Part shown: positions 1 through 9,664 of the stretch, one piece after another
Layout of the letters: each line of letters begins with the position of its first letter
Position numbering within the stretch: the stretch's first letter is position 1
Assembly: GCF_003762925.1 (NCBI RefSeq)
Contig: NZ_RJUK01000001.1
Span: 2,356,001 to 2,420,000, forward strand
DNA: 64,000 nucleotides
Source: Marinimicrobium koreense
GTDB taxonomy: Bacteria; Pseudomonadota; Gammaproteobacteria; Pseudomonadales; Cellvibrionaceae
Reading direction: 5' to 3'
Notes under the pieces: generated by a model
What the model was told of the DNA's origin: nothing
The model's database searches: none
What the model saw: only the letters and a program-made list of their open reading frames with translations
Translations under genes and position numbers: made by a program

Positions 1-220
1 GCTCAAGGAGCGCCTGTACCGGCTCGGGCGGCTCGGCGTCCGGATCCAGTGCCACATCCACCACCCAGGCATCGGCGCTGTCCGGGGCCGGGCCGTCCGC
101 TTGGCACTGATCAAGCATGAGCGAGGCCACCAGTTCGTGGCCCGCCTCGCGCGCGCTCAGGGCCAGGTACTGACGCTTGAGCGGGCTATCGACCAGCAAA
201 CCAATTCGCAAGCCCGTCAC
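1..220 (-). CDS. chpB: ChpB-like CheB methylesterase, N-terminal fragment (runs off window start)
   Basis: A GTG-initiated frame (VTGLRIGLLVDSPLKRQ...) begins two bases after the chpA stop and stays open to the window edge, giving about 73 residues. The visible part resembles a degenerate receiver-like N-terminus (hydrophobic strand then LVDSP, and later AWVVDVALD). In Pseudomonas the gene after chpA is chpB, a CheB-type glutamate methylesterase that removes methyl groups from PilJ; that position is the main reason for the name. The catalytic domain would lie outside the window, so function is inferred from synteny. The two-base gap indicates translational coupling with chpA. Confidence 0.6.
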   Translation of the reverse strand, partial: MTGLRIGLLVDSPLKRQYLALSAREAGHELVASLMLDQCQADGPAPDSADAWVVDVALDPDAEPPEPVQALLE

Positions 221-222
221 GA

Positions 223-3200
223 TCAATGCGCCTGCGCTGTTTCCAGAAGCTCGCGGATGTTATTGAGCAGCAGCTCTTCCTGGTAGGGCTTGCCCATGTA
301 TTTGTCCACACCGATATTGAAGGCCCGCTCCCGGTGTTTTTCCCCGGTACGGGAGGTAATCATGATGATCGGGATGTCCTTCAGCCTCGAGCTACTGCGC
401 ATATTGCTGGCCACTTCGAAGCCGTCCATGCGCGGCATTTCGATATCCAGCAGCATGACATCCGGGATATGGTCCTGGAGCGTAAGCAGTGCTTCGGCAC
501 CATCTTTGGCGGTAATGACCCGGAAGCCCTCGCGCTCCAGGAAGCGGCCGGTGACTTTGCGCACGGTCACGGAATCATCCACCACCATGACCACTTTTTC
601 CTGTTCATCATCGCGTCCGTAGGGCGTCTCGGCTGGCTCCAACAAGGTCGCATTGGGCATACCCAGCGCCAGTTTTTCACGCATGAGGGCGTGGGGATCG
701 AGAATCACCACCACGCTACCGTCACCCATGACCGTGGCGCCGGACACCCCGCTGACCGAACTGAACTGCATGCCCAGGGTTTTCACCACAATTTCACTGC
801 TGCCCAGCAGGCGATCGACCTGCAGTGCCACGGTATGCTCGGCGCTGCGTACCAGCACCACCGGCAGTGGCAGAGACTGACCATCGAGCTTCGGACGGGC
901 ATCGCTGTCGAGCATGGTGCCCAGATAACGGACCTGATACTCCTCACCCGCGTATTCGAAGCGCGCACTCTCATCGGAGTAGTAGTGCTCCAGCTCAAAG
1001 GGGCTGACGCGCACAATACCCTCGATAGTGTTGAGCGGAACCGCGTAGTAGTCGTCGCCAATCTGGATCATGAGGGCGCGGTTAACCGACACGGTGAACG
1101 GCAGGCGGACGATAAACTCCGACCCGTGACCGGATTCAGAGTTGATGAACATGGAGCCACCGAGCTGTTTGATCTCGGAGTGGACCACATCCATACCGAC
1201 CCCACGGCCGGATATCTGGGTGACCTTGTCGGCAGTACTGAAACCGGCATGGAGAATGAACTGCATGATATCCCGGTCACTGAGCTGGGCACCCTCGGTC
1301 ATCAGGCCGCGCTCGACGGCTTTGGCGCGCACCCGCTCGAGGTTAATACCCCGGCCATCGTCGGCCAGGCGCAACACCACATCGCCGCCCTCGCGGGCCA
1401 GACTGAGCATGATCCGCCCCGCCGCAGGCTTGCCCGCCGCGGTGCGTTCGTCGGCGGTTTCGATACCGTGGTCCACGGCGTTGCGCAACATGTGCTCAAG
1501 AGGCGCCACCATCCGCTCCAGTACCGAGCGGTCCAGTTCACCCTCGACATTATCCAGCTCGAATTCCACATCCTTGCCCAGCTCGGTCGCCGCCTGACGG
1601 ACAATCCGGCGCAGGCGCGGCACCAGCCGGGAGAAAGGCACCATGCGCGAGCGCATCAGCCCTTCCTGCAGATCGGTATTGATCCGTGACTGCTGGAGCA
1701 ACAGGGTTTCGGTATCGCGATTTTTGTCCGATAGGGTGTTTTTCAGGTCGAGCAGATCCGAGGCGGACTCCATCAGCGAACGCGACAACTGCTGTAACTG
1801 GGAGTAGCGGTCCATTTCCAGCGGGTCGAATTCCTCGTGCGCTTCCATCTGCTCCTGACGGAAAATCACCTGGGCTTCGGTTTCGATATCGAGGCGGCGC
1901 AACTGCTCCTGCAGACGCACAATGGTCGAGTCCATTTCATCGATGGCCAGTCCCAGATCACCCACCTGCTCCTCGATGCGACCCCGGGTAATGGAGGTTT
2001 CACCGGCCAGGTTAACCAGCTCTTCCAACAACTCGGCGGACACCCGGACCACTTCCTGAGGACCACTGCGACGGGCCGCCAGATGCTGAACCTGGGCGCC
2101 GCCATTGCCGCCCCCGGACGCACTGATGGCGCCACCGCTGGGCGGTACCGGAGCCGATGTGGCGGTATTGCCGGGTTTGGGCTTGGGTGTGAACGGCACC
2201 ACATTGCCCGTTTCCGGGTCCCGGGTGACCGGAACCGGGCCACCGGACTGAGGCGCGGTGGCGCTGGGCGGAGGCGGCTCGACCGCCTCGTCGGGGGCAT
2301 CACCGGCCATCTGCGAGCGCACCCGGGCGACCCCGGCGTGAATCTTATCCTGGAAGTCAGTCAGACGCTGGAAGAAGGCCCGGTCAATGGTGTCGCGCTC
2401 GCGCATACCGATGAGCAGGGTCTCGAAATCGTGGGCCAGATCGCCCACGTCGGTAATACCGGACAGTCGAGCACCGCCCTTCAGGGTATGCAGAGAGCGT
2501 TTGAGTTCTTCGGGCAGATCCGGATTGCTCCAGTCTTCCTGCCACTCGGTCAGTGCGCGGTCGATATCTTCCATGAGGTCATCAGCTTCTTCCAGGAAGA
2601 TTTCCAGGATTTCCTCGTCCACCTCATCGTCGTCGGCATCAGCCGCCTGATCCTGCGTCGACTCCACCGCCGGCGCAGCGGGCTCTGAGGGTTCTTCTTC
2701 GACCGCTGGAGACTCTTCTACAGCGGCTGAAGAGTCTTCCGCAAATGCTGAGGCATTTTCGCTATCCGCTGAGGGCATTTCAGCAACCGCTGAGGGCTCT
2801 TCATTGTGCGCTGAAGGTTCCTCATCGATCGCTGCCGGCTCTTCTGCAATCGCGGAGACTTCTTCGCCAGCGGTTGAAGGCTCTTCATCAACGCTGGTTG
2901 CCTCTGGCGGGGCATCGGTGGCGTCGTCGGGCGGCAGGTTTTCCAGCAGGCGATCCAGAGGGGCCTGAACGGCGTCGGGGGCCGGTTCGAGGTTCTGTCC
3001 GACCGCAACGGCATCCACCAGATCCAGCAGTGCCATATGCGCGTCAATAAGCTGCTGGCACAGGGCGTCGTCGCAGGGAATATGCCCCTGCTGAATGCCG
3101 GCGTAGATCCGGTGCAGCTTGTCGCCCAACTCCGCCATGGGCGGCAGGTTGGCGTGAAGCGCGCCATTGGTCAGGGTGGCCAGTTCGGTCTGCAGCGGCT

Positions 3201-6200
3201 CAAGCTGTGCGAGATCTTCGGGGTGCTGGCGCCAGTTCTCGATGGTTTGATCCGCATCGAGCAGCAGATTCATTTCCTCGGCCATGAAAATCGCCAACAG
3301 CTCGGGATCAATCGCTTTCTGACCTTCGGCCTGGGCTTCCTGCTGCCGCACAAGCGGCGCTACAAAGATCTCTCGAAGTTCGGCGACCCGTGCCTGGAAC
3401 TGCCCCAGACGGGGAATTTCCACCGGTTGGCCCTGCTCGATATCGGCCAGGGCGTGGGTCGTGTAGTCCACCGCGTCACGCAGCAGCTGCAGAATATCCT
3501 CGTTGATATTCACTTGGTAGGTGCGCAGCTCTTTGACAAACCGCTCCAGCGGCGTGGCCAACTCCGCAATCGGAGTAATGTTGGCCATATGGGCGCTACC
3601 CTTGAGGGTATGCAGCGCCCGCTGAGTGGCATCGCTCGGCGGGGTAAACAGCGGCGAAACGTCTTCCATTTCCTGGATGTAGTGATCCACGACCTGCAGG
3701 TGGGTCAGCGCCTCCACGCCAAAAATTTCCCACAGCTGGGTGTCACGGTCGTCATCATCGTCCTGCTCTGCCCCCTGGGGCCGTTCAATCGACTCAGCAC
3801 TGGCGGGCTGATCCAGCAGTTCCGCGTAGGGGTCTACGCTCTCCTTCGCCGGTGTCGTCGGCTCGCCGATAGAAACACTGGGCTCCTCACCTTTTGACAG
3901 GGCCGCCGCGTACTGCTCGCACGCCTCCGTAAGGCTCGGATGGGGGTTCGGCTGACCGGTGCGGAATGCCTCGATCATGTCCGGCAGCAGGCTGCGGACT
4001 TTCTCGATAACGGCGACGTGATGATCACCGGGCTGGATGGTGCCGTCCAGCACGCGGTTGAGCATGTTCTCGATCGCCCAGGCGAGCTCGCCAATATCGG
4101 TCGCCCCAACCATACGGCCACTGCCCTTCAGGGTATGGAAAGCGCGCCGGAATTCGGTCAGAGATTCCTGGTCGGCAAAATTCTGGGCCCAACGGGGGAA
4201 GTGTTCGGCAATCGCGTCACTGACCTCGCCGGCCTCCTCGATGAAGATTTCCAGGATTTCTTCATCAACTTCGTGTTCGTCATCGTCGTCCGAGGCCGAG
4301 GCCGAGGCATCGACACTATTGGCTTCGGGCTCCGGCTCGCTGGCATCGGCGGCGGCCACTTCGGCCTCCAGAGCATCGACCGAATAACCGTCTGAGGTGT
4401 CATCCGGAGACGACGGGTCTGTGGACCAGTCTTCTTCTGGCGATGCATCCTCCGGCTCGTCCAGCAGCGTCTCCGGGTCATTGCTTTCTCCGGCGCCAAT
4501 CGCCGATTCATAGGCGGCGCTCAGAGCGGCGGTGTCTTCCTCTGCCGCCAACTCGATGTCGGAATCGTCTTCGGGCGACTCCTCAACCACCGGGGCGTCT
4601 TTTTCGGCTGCGGCCTTGGCCGCCTGCTGGAGCGACTGGGAAGGCGTCACGGCGTAACCCAGTTGGGCCACGCTCTCTTCGGCAACCCCCAACAACAGGT
4701 CGTTTTCCTCGGCGTGCTCGCTATTGAAGCGTTCCAGGTAGTATTCAACGCTGGTAATGGCATCGGCCAGGGTGTCCAGCCGATTCCATTCGGGGGTGAC
4801 CTCTCCCTCAAGCAATTGCTCTTCCACAAACCGTGCACAGGCGCCAATAATCCGGGCCGGTCGGGGCAGGGGAATCATGTCCAGGCCACCGCGAATTTCG
4901 CGCAGGGTCACAGGTACCGGCTGAAGGTGCGAACGATCCCACTGGGAGGCAATGTACTCGACAATGGCATCCTTGGCTTGCTCCAGGCCACTACGTGATT
5001 CACGCAACACCGATTCCTGCGCGCGGGAGAGGTTGAGATCCGCCTGTTCCCGTGCCGGGTTAGCGTCCCGACCGGCGTTGGCCACCAGAGAGTCCAGCCC
5101 GTACTCAATATCCAGTACCTTACCGGCCAGCGCCATCAACTGATCATCGCCCAGGTCGCTATCAGAATTCACGACCAGCTCAATCGCCGCGCCCTGCTCG
5201 AGCACCTGCTTGCGTAAGTCACCAATGCCGAGCACCGCCATGGTGTCGGCCACGCGCTTGATGACGGGCAGCGCCTCTTCCAGCGCCTGCTTCCGATCCA
5301 TATCCGACAGGGTGACATCCAGCGCCTCTTTGACCGCGTCCAGCTCACCTTTCAGTGCGGTGACCACCGAACTCATGGCCTCCGCATCCGGGGCGGACAA
5401 CAGGTCCTGCGCCGCATCGCCGTCTTCACCGCTCTCACGGCCTTCCGGCAATGCGCGCTCAAGCTCGTAGCGGTCGTAAATCACCTGCAAATGGGAGCCA
5501 CTGGCAAAGCCCGGCGAGTGCTTGCCCGATCGGGCCACGTAGTACAACAGGTTTTTAAGCAGCTGGTCATCCGCCGGGGCAGCCAACACTTTGGTTCCGT
5601 GGGCGAGCAGTTGTTTGAGTTCCCGGTCCAGCTGCCGCAGCAGGTTTTTGATCGAGACACTGGACTCGATGGCATCCATCTCCAGCGCTTCCACCAGCGC
5701 CAGGCCGATATGCCAGAGCGACTGGCGGGGGGTCCCCCGGGTCAGTTTGTGCAGCCGCTCAAACACCTTTTTCAGGTAAGCCAGATTTTCATCCGGATTG
5801 ACGCCCCGGATAAACCCCGCGGCCGCATACTGATACATCTGGCGCAGTTTGCGCACGGTATCTTTGAATTGGGCGTCGTTGGCCAACAGCGGCAGGCGCT
5901 CGCCGGACACTTCCCGGGCGGGGCCAAGATAGGGGCTGAACAGTTTGGTCTCGGTCAGCAGGCTTTCGCCCCGCACCGCGCGCAGATCATTGAGTAGCGG
6001 CAGGACAATAACCGGGTTGTCACGACGGGAGGTTTTGACCTTTTCGAGATAGATCGGAAACTGCAGGATGGCCCGCATCAACACTTCCTGAGCTTCGGCA
6101 GTGTTGGCGACGCTGTCATTGATCATGGCCTGAGCGAGGTTTTCCATCTCCTCAGCCATCATGGCCGCCCCGTAGAATTCCACCATCTGCAGGCTGCCGT

Positions 6201-6354
6201 GCACCTGATGGATGTGAGTCAGGCAAAAACGCAGGCGCGCCTCATCCTTTGGATTCTCCACGTAGGATTCCAGAGCATCGCGAGCCTCTTTCAGGGTGTC
6301 GGTAATTTCATGAACCACCCAATCCAAGGCAGCAAAGTTACGGCTGTCTGACAT
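223..6354 (-). CDS. chpA: ChpA (PilL-type) hybrid CheA histidine kinase with multiple Hpt modules
   Basis: This very large cytoplasmic kinase (2043 residues from the chosen start) is the core of the type IV pilus chemosensory pathway. It takes signal from PilJ via PilI and phosphorylates PilG and PilH. An N-terminal FimL-like half carries a divergent Hpt-like motif around His52 (HQVHGSL). Clear Hpt motifs are LHTLKGS-like at His740 (FHTLKGSGRM), His915 (LHTLKGSAHM) and His1289 (LHTLKGGARL). An acidic Pro/Ser linker with 8-residue repeats lies near 1154-1220. The CheA core follows: N box HMLRNAVDHG near 1625, DDGRGI near 1665, GRGVGMD near 1718, a CheW-like domain near 1755-1900, and a C-terminal receiver with Asp1970 in LLDIEMPRMDG. 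The ATG at 6354 is preferred over 6363 because GAGGA sits 9 bases upstream. Spacer regions lacking the phosphorylatable His suggest decayed Hpt units. It follows pilK by a few bases. Confidence 0.95.
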   Translation of the reverse strand: MSDSRNFAALDWVVHEITDTLKEARDALESYVENPKDEARLRFCLTHIHQVHGSLQMVEFYGAAMMAEEMENLAQAMINDSVANTAEAQEVLMRAILQFPIYLEKVKTSRRDNPVIVLPLLNDLRAVRGESLLTETKLFSPYLGPAREVSGERLPLLANDAQFKDTVRKLRQMYQYAAAGFIRGVNPDENLAYLKKVFERLHKLTRGTPRQSLWHIGLALVEALEMDAIESSVSIKNLLRQLDRELKQLLAHGTKVLAAPADDQLLKNLLYYVARSGKHSPGFASGSHLQVIYDRYELERALPEGRESGEDGDAAQDLLSAPDAEAMSSVVTALKGELDAVKEALDVTLSDMDRKQALEEALPVIKRVADTMAVLGIGDLRKQVLEQGAAIELVVNSDSDLGDDQLMALAGKVLDIEYGLDSLVANAGRDANPAREQADLNLSRAQESVLRESRSGLEQAKDAIVEYIASQWDRSHLQPVPVTLREIRGGLDMIPLPRPARIIGACARFVEEQLLEGEVTPEWNRLDTLADAITSVEYYLERFNSEHAEENDLLLGVAEESVAQLGYAVTPSQSLQQAAKAAAEKDAPVVEESPEDDSDIELAAEEDTAALSAAYESAIGAGESNDPETLLDEPEDASPEEDWSTDPSSPDDTSDGYSVDALEAEVAAADASEPEPEANSVDASASASDDDDEHEVDEEILEIFIEEAGEVSDAIAEHFPRWAQNFADQESLTEFRRAFHTLKGSGRMVGATDIGELAWAIENMLNRVLDGTIQPGDHHVAVIEKVRSLLPDMIEAFRTGQPNPHPSLTEACEQYAAALSKGEEPSVSIGEPTTPAKESVDPYAELLDQPASAESIERPQGAEQDDDDDRDTQLWEIFGVEALTHLQVVDHYIQEMEDVSPLFTPPSDATQRALHTLKGSAHMANITPIAELATPLERFVKELRTYQVNINEDILQLLRDAVDYTTHALADIEQGQPVEIPRLGQFQARVAELREIFVAPLVRQQEAQAEGQKAIDPELLAIFMAEEMNLLLDADQTIENWRQHPEDLAQLEPLQTELATLTNGALHANLPPMAELGDKLHRIYAGIQQGHIPCDDALCQQLIDAHMALLDLVDAVAVGQNLEPAPDAVQAPLDRLLENLPPDDATDAPPEATSVDEEPSTAGEEVSAIAEEPAAIDEEPSAHNEEPSAVAEMPSADSENASAFAEDSSAAVEESPAVEEEPSEPAAPAVESTQDQAADADDDEVDEEILEIFLEEADDLMEDIDRALTEWQEDWSNPDLPEELKRSLHTLKGGARLSGITDVGDLAHDFETLLIGMRERDTIDRAFFQRLTDFQDKIHAGVARVRSQMAGDAPDEAVEPPPPSATAPQSGGPVPVTRDPETGNVVPFTPKPKPGNTATSAPVPPSGGAISASGGGNGGAQVQHLAARRSGPQEVVRVSAELLEELVNLAGETSITRGRIEEQVGDLGLAIDEMDSTIVRLQEQLRRLDIETEAQVIFRQEQMEAHEEFDPLEMDRYSQLQQLSRSLMESASDLLDLKNTLSDKNRDTETLLLQQSRINTDLQEGLMRSRMVPFSRLVPRLRRIVRQAATELGKDVEFELDNVEGELDRSVLERMVAPLEHMLRNAVDHGIETADERTAAGKPAAGRIMLSLAREGGDVVLRLADDGRGINLERVRAKAVERGLMTEGAQLSDRDIMQFILHAGFSTADKVTQISGRGVGMDVVHSEIKQLGGSMFINSESGHGSEFIVRLPFTVSVNRALMIQIGDDYYAVPLNTIEGIVRVSPFELEHYYSDESARFEYAGEEYQVRYLGTMLDSDARPKLDGQSLPLPVVLVRSAEHTVALQVDRLLGSSEIVVKTLGMQFSSVSGVSGATVMGDGSVVVILDPHALMREKLALGMPNATLLEPAETPYGRDDEQEKVVMVVDDSVTVRKVTGRFLEREGFRVITAKDGAEALLTLQDHIPDVMLLDIEMPRMDGFEVASNMRSSSRLKDIPIIMITSRTGEKHRERAFNIGVDKYMGKPYQEELLLNNIRELLETAQAH
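2680..2895 (-). repeat. 24-nt imperfect tandem repeats within chpA
   Basis: About eight units with a 24-base period encode an 8-residue pattern of the type (D/E)EEPSA-x-x (EEPSTAGE, EEPAAIDE, EEPSAHNE, EEPSAVAE and so on). The units sit in the linker between the Hpt modules and the last Hpt/kinase core. They keep frame and probably form a flexible acidic tether. Slippage could vary its length between strains. Confidence 0.7.
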
Positions 6355-6366
6355 GCGGAGCATTCC

Positions 6367-7230
6367 TCATTGTTTTTGTCGCTCTTCGCGAACATAGGCT
6401 TGCACTTCATCGCCTACCACGCGGCGCAGTTCCGGGTGTTCCCAGTCCACGGCTTCCCCCAGTCCGATAATCAACACGCCGCCCGGTTTGAGGCGGTCCG
6501 CAAACGCGTTGAGGATATCCCGACGCAACCAGCGACGAAAATAGACCAGCAGGTTCTGACAGAAAATGACGTCCATTTTGATCACGGGCATGGTCCGGAT
6601 GCGGGTGATATTGCCCTGACTGAAACAGACACGATCGCGCAACTTTCCGGCCACCTCGAATTGCCCGTCATCCGTTCGCGTCAGATAACGCTGAACTTCC
6701 TCGGGGTACAGTGGCTCAAGCTTACGCTGTGGGTAACGCGCCCGACGGGCCTGATTGAGTGCCGACTGGCTGATGTCTGTGGCGGTAATGCCGTAATAGG
6801 GGGCGAGGTTGGCCAGCTCGAAACAGTCATTGGCGACCATCGCCAATGAGTAGGGTTCCTCACCACTGGCACAGCCCACGCTCCAGATATCGAAGCTATT
6901 GTCCAACTGGCGATTGTCGATCCGGTGTTGCAGAAACCGGCGTACGTATTCAAGGGAGGGACGGTGCCGAAAAAAACTAGTTTCTTTGACCGTAAGCCGG
7001 TCCACCAGAACGGACCATTCCATCAGGCCGGTCAGGCCGTCCGTGACATCGTGAAAGTACTGATTGTAATCCTCACAGCCCAACTCACGCATACGGATGG
7101 CCACCTGCGACTGCAGCAGGGTTTTCTGCTGAGTCGACAGTTGAATACCCGTGCGCTCCTCCAGCAGTTTGCTCCATTGAACAAACTGGCTTTCGGACAA
7201 GTCAGTCGGCGCTTGCAGGGACCAAACCAT
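6367..7230 (-). CDS. pilK: PilK, CheR-type chemoreceptor methyltransferase
   Basis: PilK uses S-adenosylmethionine to methylate glutamates on the PilJ chemoreceptor in the twitching-motility pathway. The 287-residue protein has the CheR layout: an N-terminal helical domain with the loop SFFRHRPSLEYVRRFL near residues 85-105, then the SAM-binding motif SVGCASGEEPYSLAM near 118-132, followed by DIS and CQNLLVYF near 200. The length is normal for CheR. It lies between pilJ and chpA, with only about a dozen bases before the chpA start. A strong hairpin sits in the short pilJ-pilK gap. Confidence 0.93.
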   Translation of the reverse strand: MVWSLQAPTDLSESQFVQWSKLLEERTGIQLSTQQKTLLQSQVAIRMRELGCEDYNQYFHDVTDGLTGLMEWSVLVDRLTVKETSFFRHRPSLEYVRRFLQHRIDNRQLDNSFDIWSVGCASGEEPYSLAMVANDCFELANLAPYYGITATDISQSALNQARRARYPQRKLEPLYPEEVQRYLTRTDDGQFEVAGKLRDRVCFSQGNITRIRTMPVIKMDVIFCQNLLVYFRRWLRRDILNAFADRLKPGGVLIIGLGEAVDWEHPELRRVVGDEVQAYVREERQKQ

Positions 7231-7254
7231 AAGGTTTCTCTAGGCCTTGAGTGC

Positions 7255-7281
7255 CACCGCCCGGGACACGACCGGGCGGTG
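7255..7281 (-). other. Perfect 10-bp hairpin between pilJ and pilK
   Basis: CACCGCCCGG (7255-7264) and CCGGGCGGTG (7272-7281) are perfectly complementary with a 7-base loop. No U-tract follows on the minus strand. It is therefore more likely an mRNA-stabilising or attenuating structure setting the pilJ:pilK ratio than a strong terminator. Confidence 0.6.
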
Positions 7282-7288
7282 CTAGTGA

Positions 7289-9553
7289 TTACACCAGTTC
7301 GCGATCGGAACGGGGCTTCTCGTGACGGTCATCCGTGTCGCCCTCATCCTCCGGCAACACCTGATCATCCAGTTCGATAACGTCGGATTCATCGACGTCT
7401 GCCAGGCTTTCACCTTCTTCCGGGAAGTCGAAGCTCTCAATGCTGTCCGCCTCATCGTTCAGATCTGCAAACGCATCGTCATCGCTCTGGGCCGCCGGTG
7501 CACTTTCGCGATACCCGATGGGCGCTTCGTCCGACTCTTCCTCCGGCAGTTTGAAGCCGGCCACCGATTCGCGCAGATCCAGCGCCATCTCAGCCAGATT
7601 ACCAATCGACTGGGCAGTCGCGCTGGTACCGGCGGAGGTCTGGGTGGTAATTTCCTGAATCACGTTCATCGTGTTGGAGATGTGGCCGGCCGAAGAGGCC
7701 TGCTGACGGGCAGCGTTCGAAATGTTCTGGATCAATTCCGCCAGGTTGTTGGATACCGTCTCAATCTCTTCCAGAGCCACACCGGCGTCCTGCGCCAGGC
7801 GAGCACCGCGGACCACTTCCGAAGTGGTCTGCTCCATCGAGATAACCGCTTCGTTGGTATCGTTCTGAATGGTTTTAACCAGGGCTTCAATCTGCTTGGT
7901 AGCAGCGGCTGAACGTTCCGCCAGTCGCTGCACTTCGTCCGCAACCACCGCGAAGCCGCGGCCCGCGTCACCGGCCATAGAGGCCTGAATCGCCGCGTTC
8001 AAAGCCAGAATGTTGGTCTGGTCGGCAATGTCGTTAATCAACGATACGATGTCACCAATCTCCTGGGAGGATTCACCCAGTCGCTTGATCCGCTTCGAGG
8101 TATCCTGAATCTGCTCACGAATGGTGTCCATGCCGTTGATGGTGTTCTGTACCACCTTGGCGCCGTTGGTCGCAATGGATACCGCTCGCTCCGCTACCGC
8201 GGCCGATTCGGCGGCGTTGGCGGATACCTGATCAATAGTCACCGCCATCTCGTTTACCGCCGCCGAGGCGCCGGCGATTTCCTGGGCCTGGTGCTCGGAG
8301 GCTTCGGCCAGGTGCAGAGCGGTCTGCTGGGTTTCCTGGGCCGCGGCGGATACGTTCACCGCCGTTTCGTTGATTCGGGCCACCAGAATACGCAGCTGGT
8401 CAATCGTGAAGTTGATCGAGTCGGCAATCGCGCCGGTAAAGTCTTCGGTTACCGTGGCGGTGGTGGTCAGGTCACCGTCGGCCAGGTCGGCCAGTTCGTC
8501 CAGCAGTCGCAGAATCGCGTTCTGGTTCCGTTCGTTGGTTTCGGCGGTTTCACTCAGACGACGGCGGGTGCTGCGCAGCAGCAGAATACCGATGACCGCC
8601 AAGCACAAGGCCGCCGCAATGGCCAGGGCCAGAATGGTCAGGTTGTTGGGCTGGCGCAGCGGTGCCTGCTCGGCAATCCGGTCCGAAATATCGGAAACCG
8701 TTTCAAGCAGCATTGGGGTGCTGTCGAGCAGCGCTTCGTTGGCCTGTAACGCATCAAGCAGGGCGGGCGAACCTTCGAAAATTTCCTGAATCGAGCTGTT
8801 AACAAAATCAAACAACGAGGCAATTTCGGTCAGCGACTCCTGCGCCTCTTCGTCGGTAATCTGAGTGATGCGCATGGCCACATCACCTTCCTGCATCGCC
8901 GTCAGTACCCGACCGTAGATGTTGGCATCCAGGTTGAACTGATCCGCCGCGCGCGAGGCGTCGGCGTCACCACGGAGCATTTTGTCCACATTTCGACCGA
9001 TACGCTCGGCACGCCAGCTCTGCATCTGCGCCTGGGACACCTGCTCCGGCGGTGCGTCATTCTCGAGCAGAATTTCCACGATATTGTTGTGCTCCGCCTG
9101 AAGCTCCGGCAGCGAGTCGTTCAGGGTCCGACCCACCTCGTTCAGGAAGACGATGGTATCGCGGTTGGTCAGAATGGTGTTGGCGTCTTCCTGCACACTG
9201 TTCCAGACTTGAGCGTAGGCGTTGAACTCGCGGCTCAACTGCGAGCGGGTGCGCGGATCACTGGAGCGCAAAGAGTCCCACGTGGCCCCCATGGTCGAGA
9301 CGACCTGCCCCAGCTCATCAAACGCTTCTTCATCACCTTCAATGGCGTCCCGTGACAGGGCCGTCAGACGGTAGGACTGGGCGCGCAATTCAGCGGCCTG
9401 CTGCAGGTATTCCTGGTCTCGTTCCAAGCCCTGCTGCACCATGACGTAGGTGACGGGGATCAAAACCAGAAAGCCGATCAGCAAGACCACCAGTACAACC
9501 ATCGCCGGGTTCGCCCGGACGTTGGCAAACAGGTTTCTGGACTCGGTTTTCAT
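7289..9553 (-). CDS. pilJ: PilJ, methyl-accepting chemotaxis protein of the type IV pilus system
   Basis: This 754-residue inner-membrane chemoreceptor senses pilus-associated or surface input and controls ChpA. TM1 is near residues 18-39 and a large periplasmic PilJ-type sensory region spans about 40-304. TM2 is near 306-327, followed by a HAMP-like segment. The cytoplasmic coiled coil has its hairpin tip near 517-535 (NAAIQASMAGDAGRGF then AVVADEV). The QASMAGDA form of the tip differs from the flagellar-type EAARAGE, as expected for PilJ. An unusually acidic tail of about 80 residues (D/E-rich, from roughly 671) follows the signalling domain. The start is supported by AGGAG upstream. It sits between pilI and pilK. 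Confidence 0.95.
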   Translation of the reverse strand: MKTESRNLFANVRANPAMVVLVVLLIGFLVLIPVTYVMVQQGLERDQEYLQQAAELRAQSYRLTALSRDAIEGDEEAFDELGQVVSTMGATWDSLRSSDPRTRSQLSREFNAYAQVWNSVQEDANTILTNRDTIVFLNEVGRTLNDSLPELQAEHNNIVEILLENDAPPEQVSQAQMQSWRAERIGRNVDKMLRGDADASRAADQFNLDANIYGRVLTAMQEGDVAMRITQITDEEAQESLTEIASLFDFVNSSIQEIFEGSPALLDALQANEALLDSTPMLLETVSDISDRIAEQAPLRQPNNLTILALAIAAALCLAVIGILLLRSTRRRLSETAETNERNQNAILRLLDELADLADGDLTTTATVTEDFTGAIADSINFTIDQLRILVARINETAVNVSAAAQETQQTALHLAEASEHQAQEIAGASAAVNEMAVTIDQVSANAAESAAVAERAVSIATNGAKVVQNTINGMDTIREQIQDTSKRIKRLGESSQEIGDIVSLINDIADQTNILALNAAIQASMAGDAGRGFAVVADEVQRLAERSAAATKQIEALVKTIQNDTNEAVISMEQTTSEVVRGARLAQDAGVALEEIETVSNNLAELIQNISNAARQQASSAGHISNTMNVIQEITTQTSAGTSATAQSIGNLAEMALDLRESVAGFKLPEEESDEAPIGYRESAPAAQSDDDAFADLNDEADSIESFDFPEEGESLADVDESDVIELDDQVLPEDEGDTDDRHEKPRSDRELV

Positions 9554-9664
9554 GTAAGCACTCCTGAAGGTGACGTGACGCCTTATTGTTGTTCCTGATT
9601 GTGATAATTATGATCGACCGGGACTCATTGACCTCGGACAACCCTGATGACCGCCCCCGGTCAA

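Noticed and set aside
226-1689. Long plus-strand open frame opposite chpA (487 aa)
   Set aside because: It is antisense to the conserved CheW/receiver region of chpA, is His-rich with no domain pattern, and has no ribosome-binding site. It is a high-GC shadow frame.
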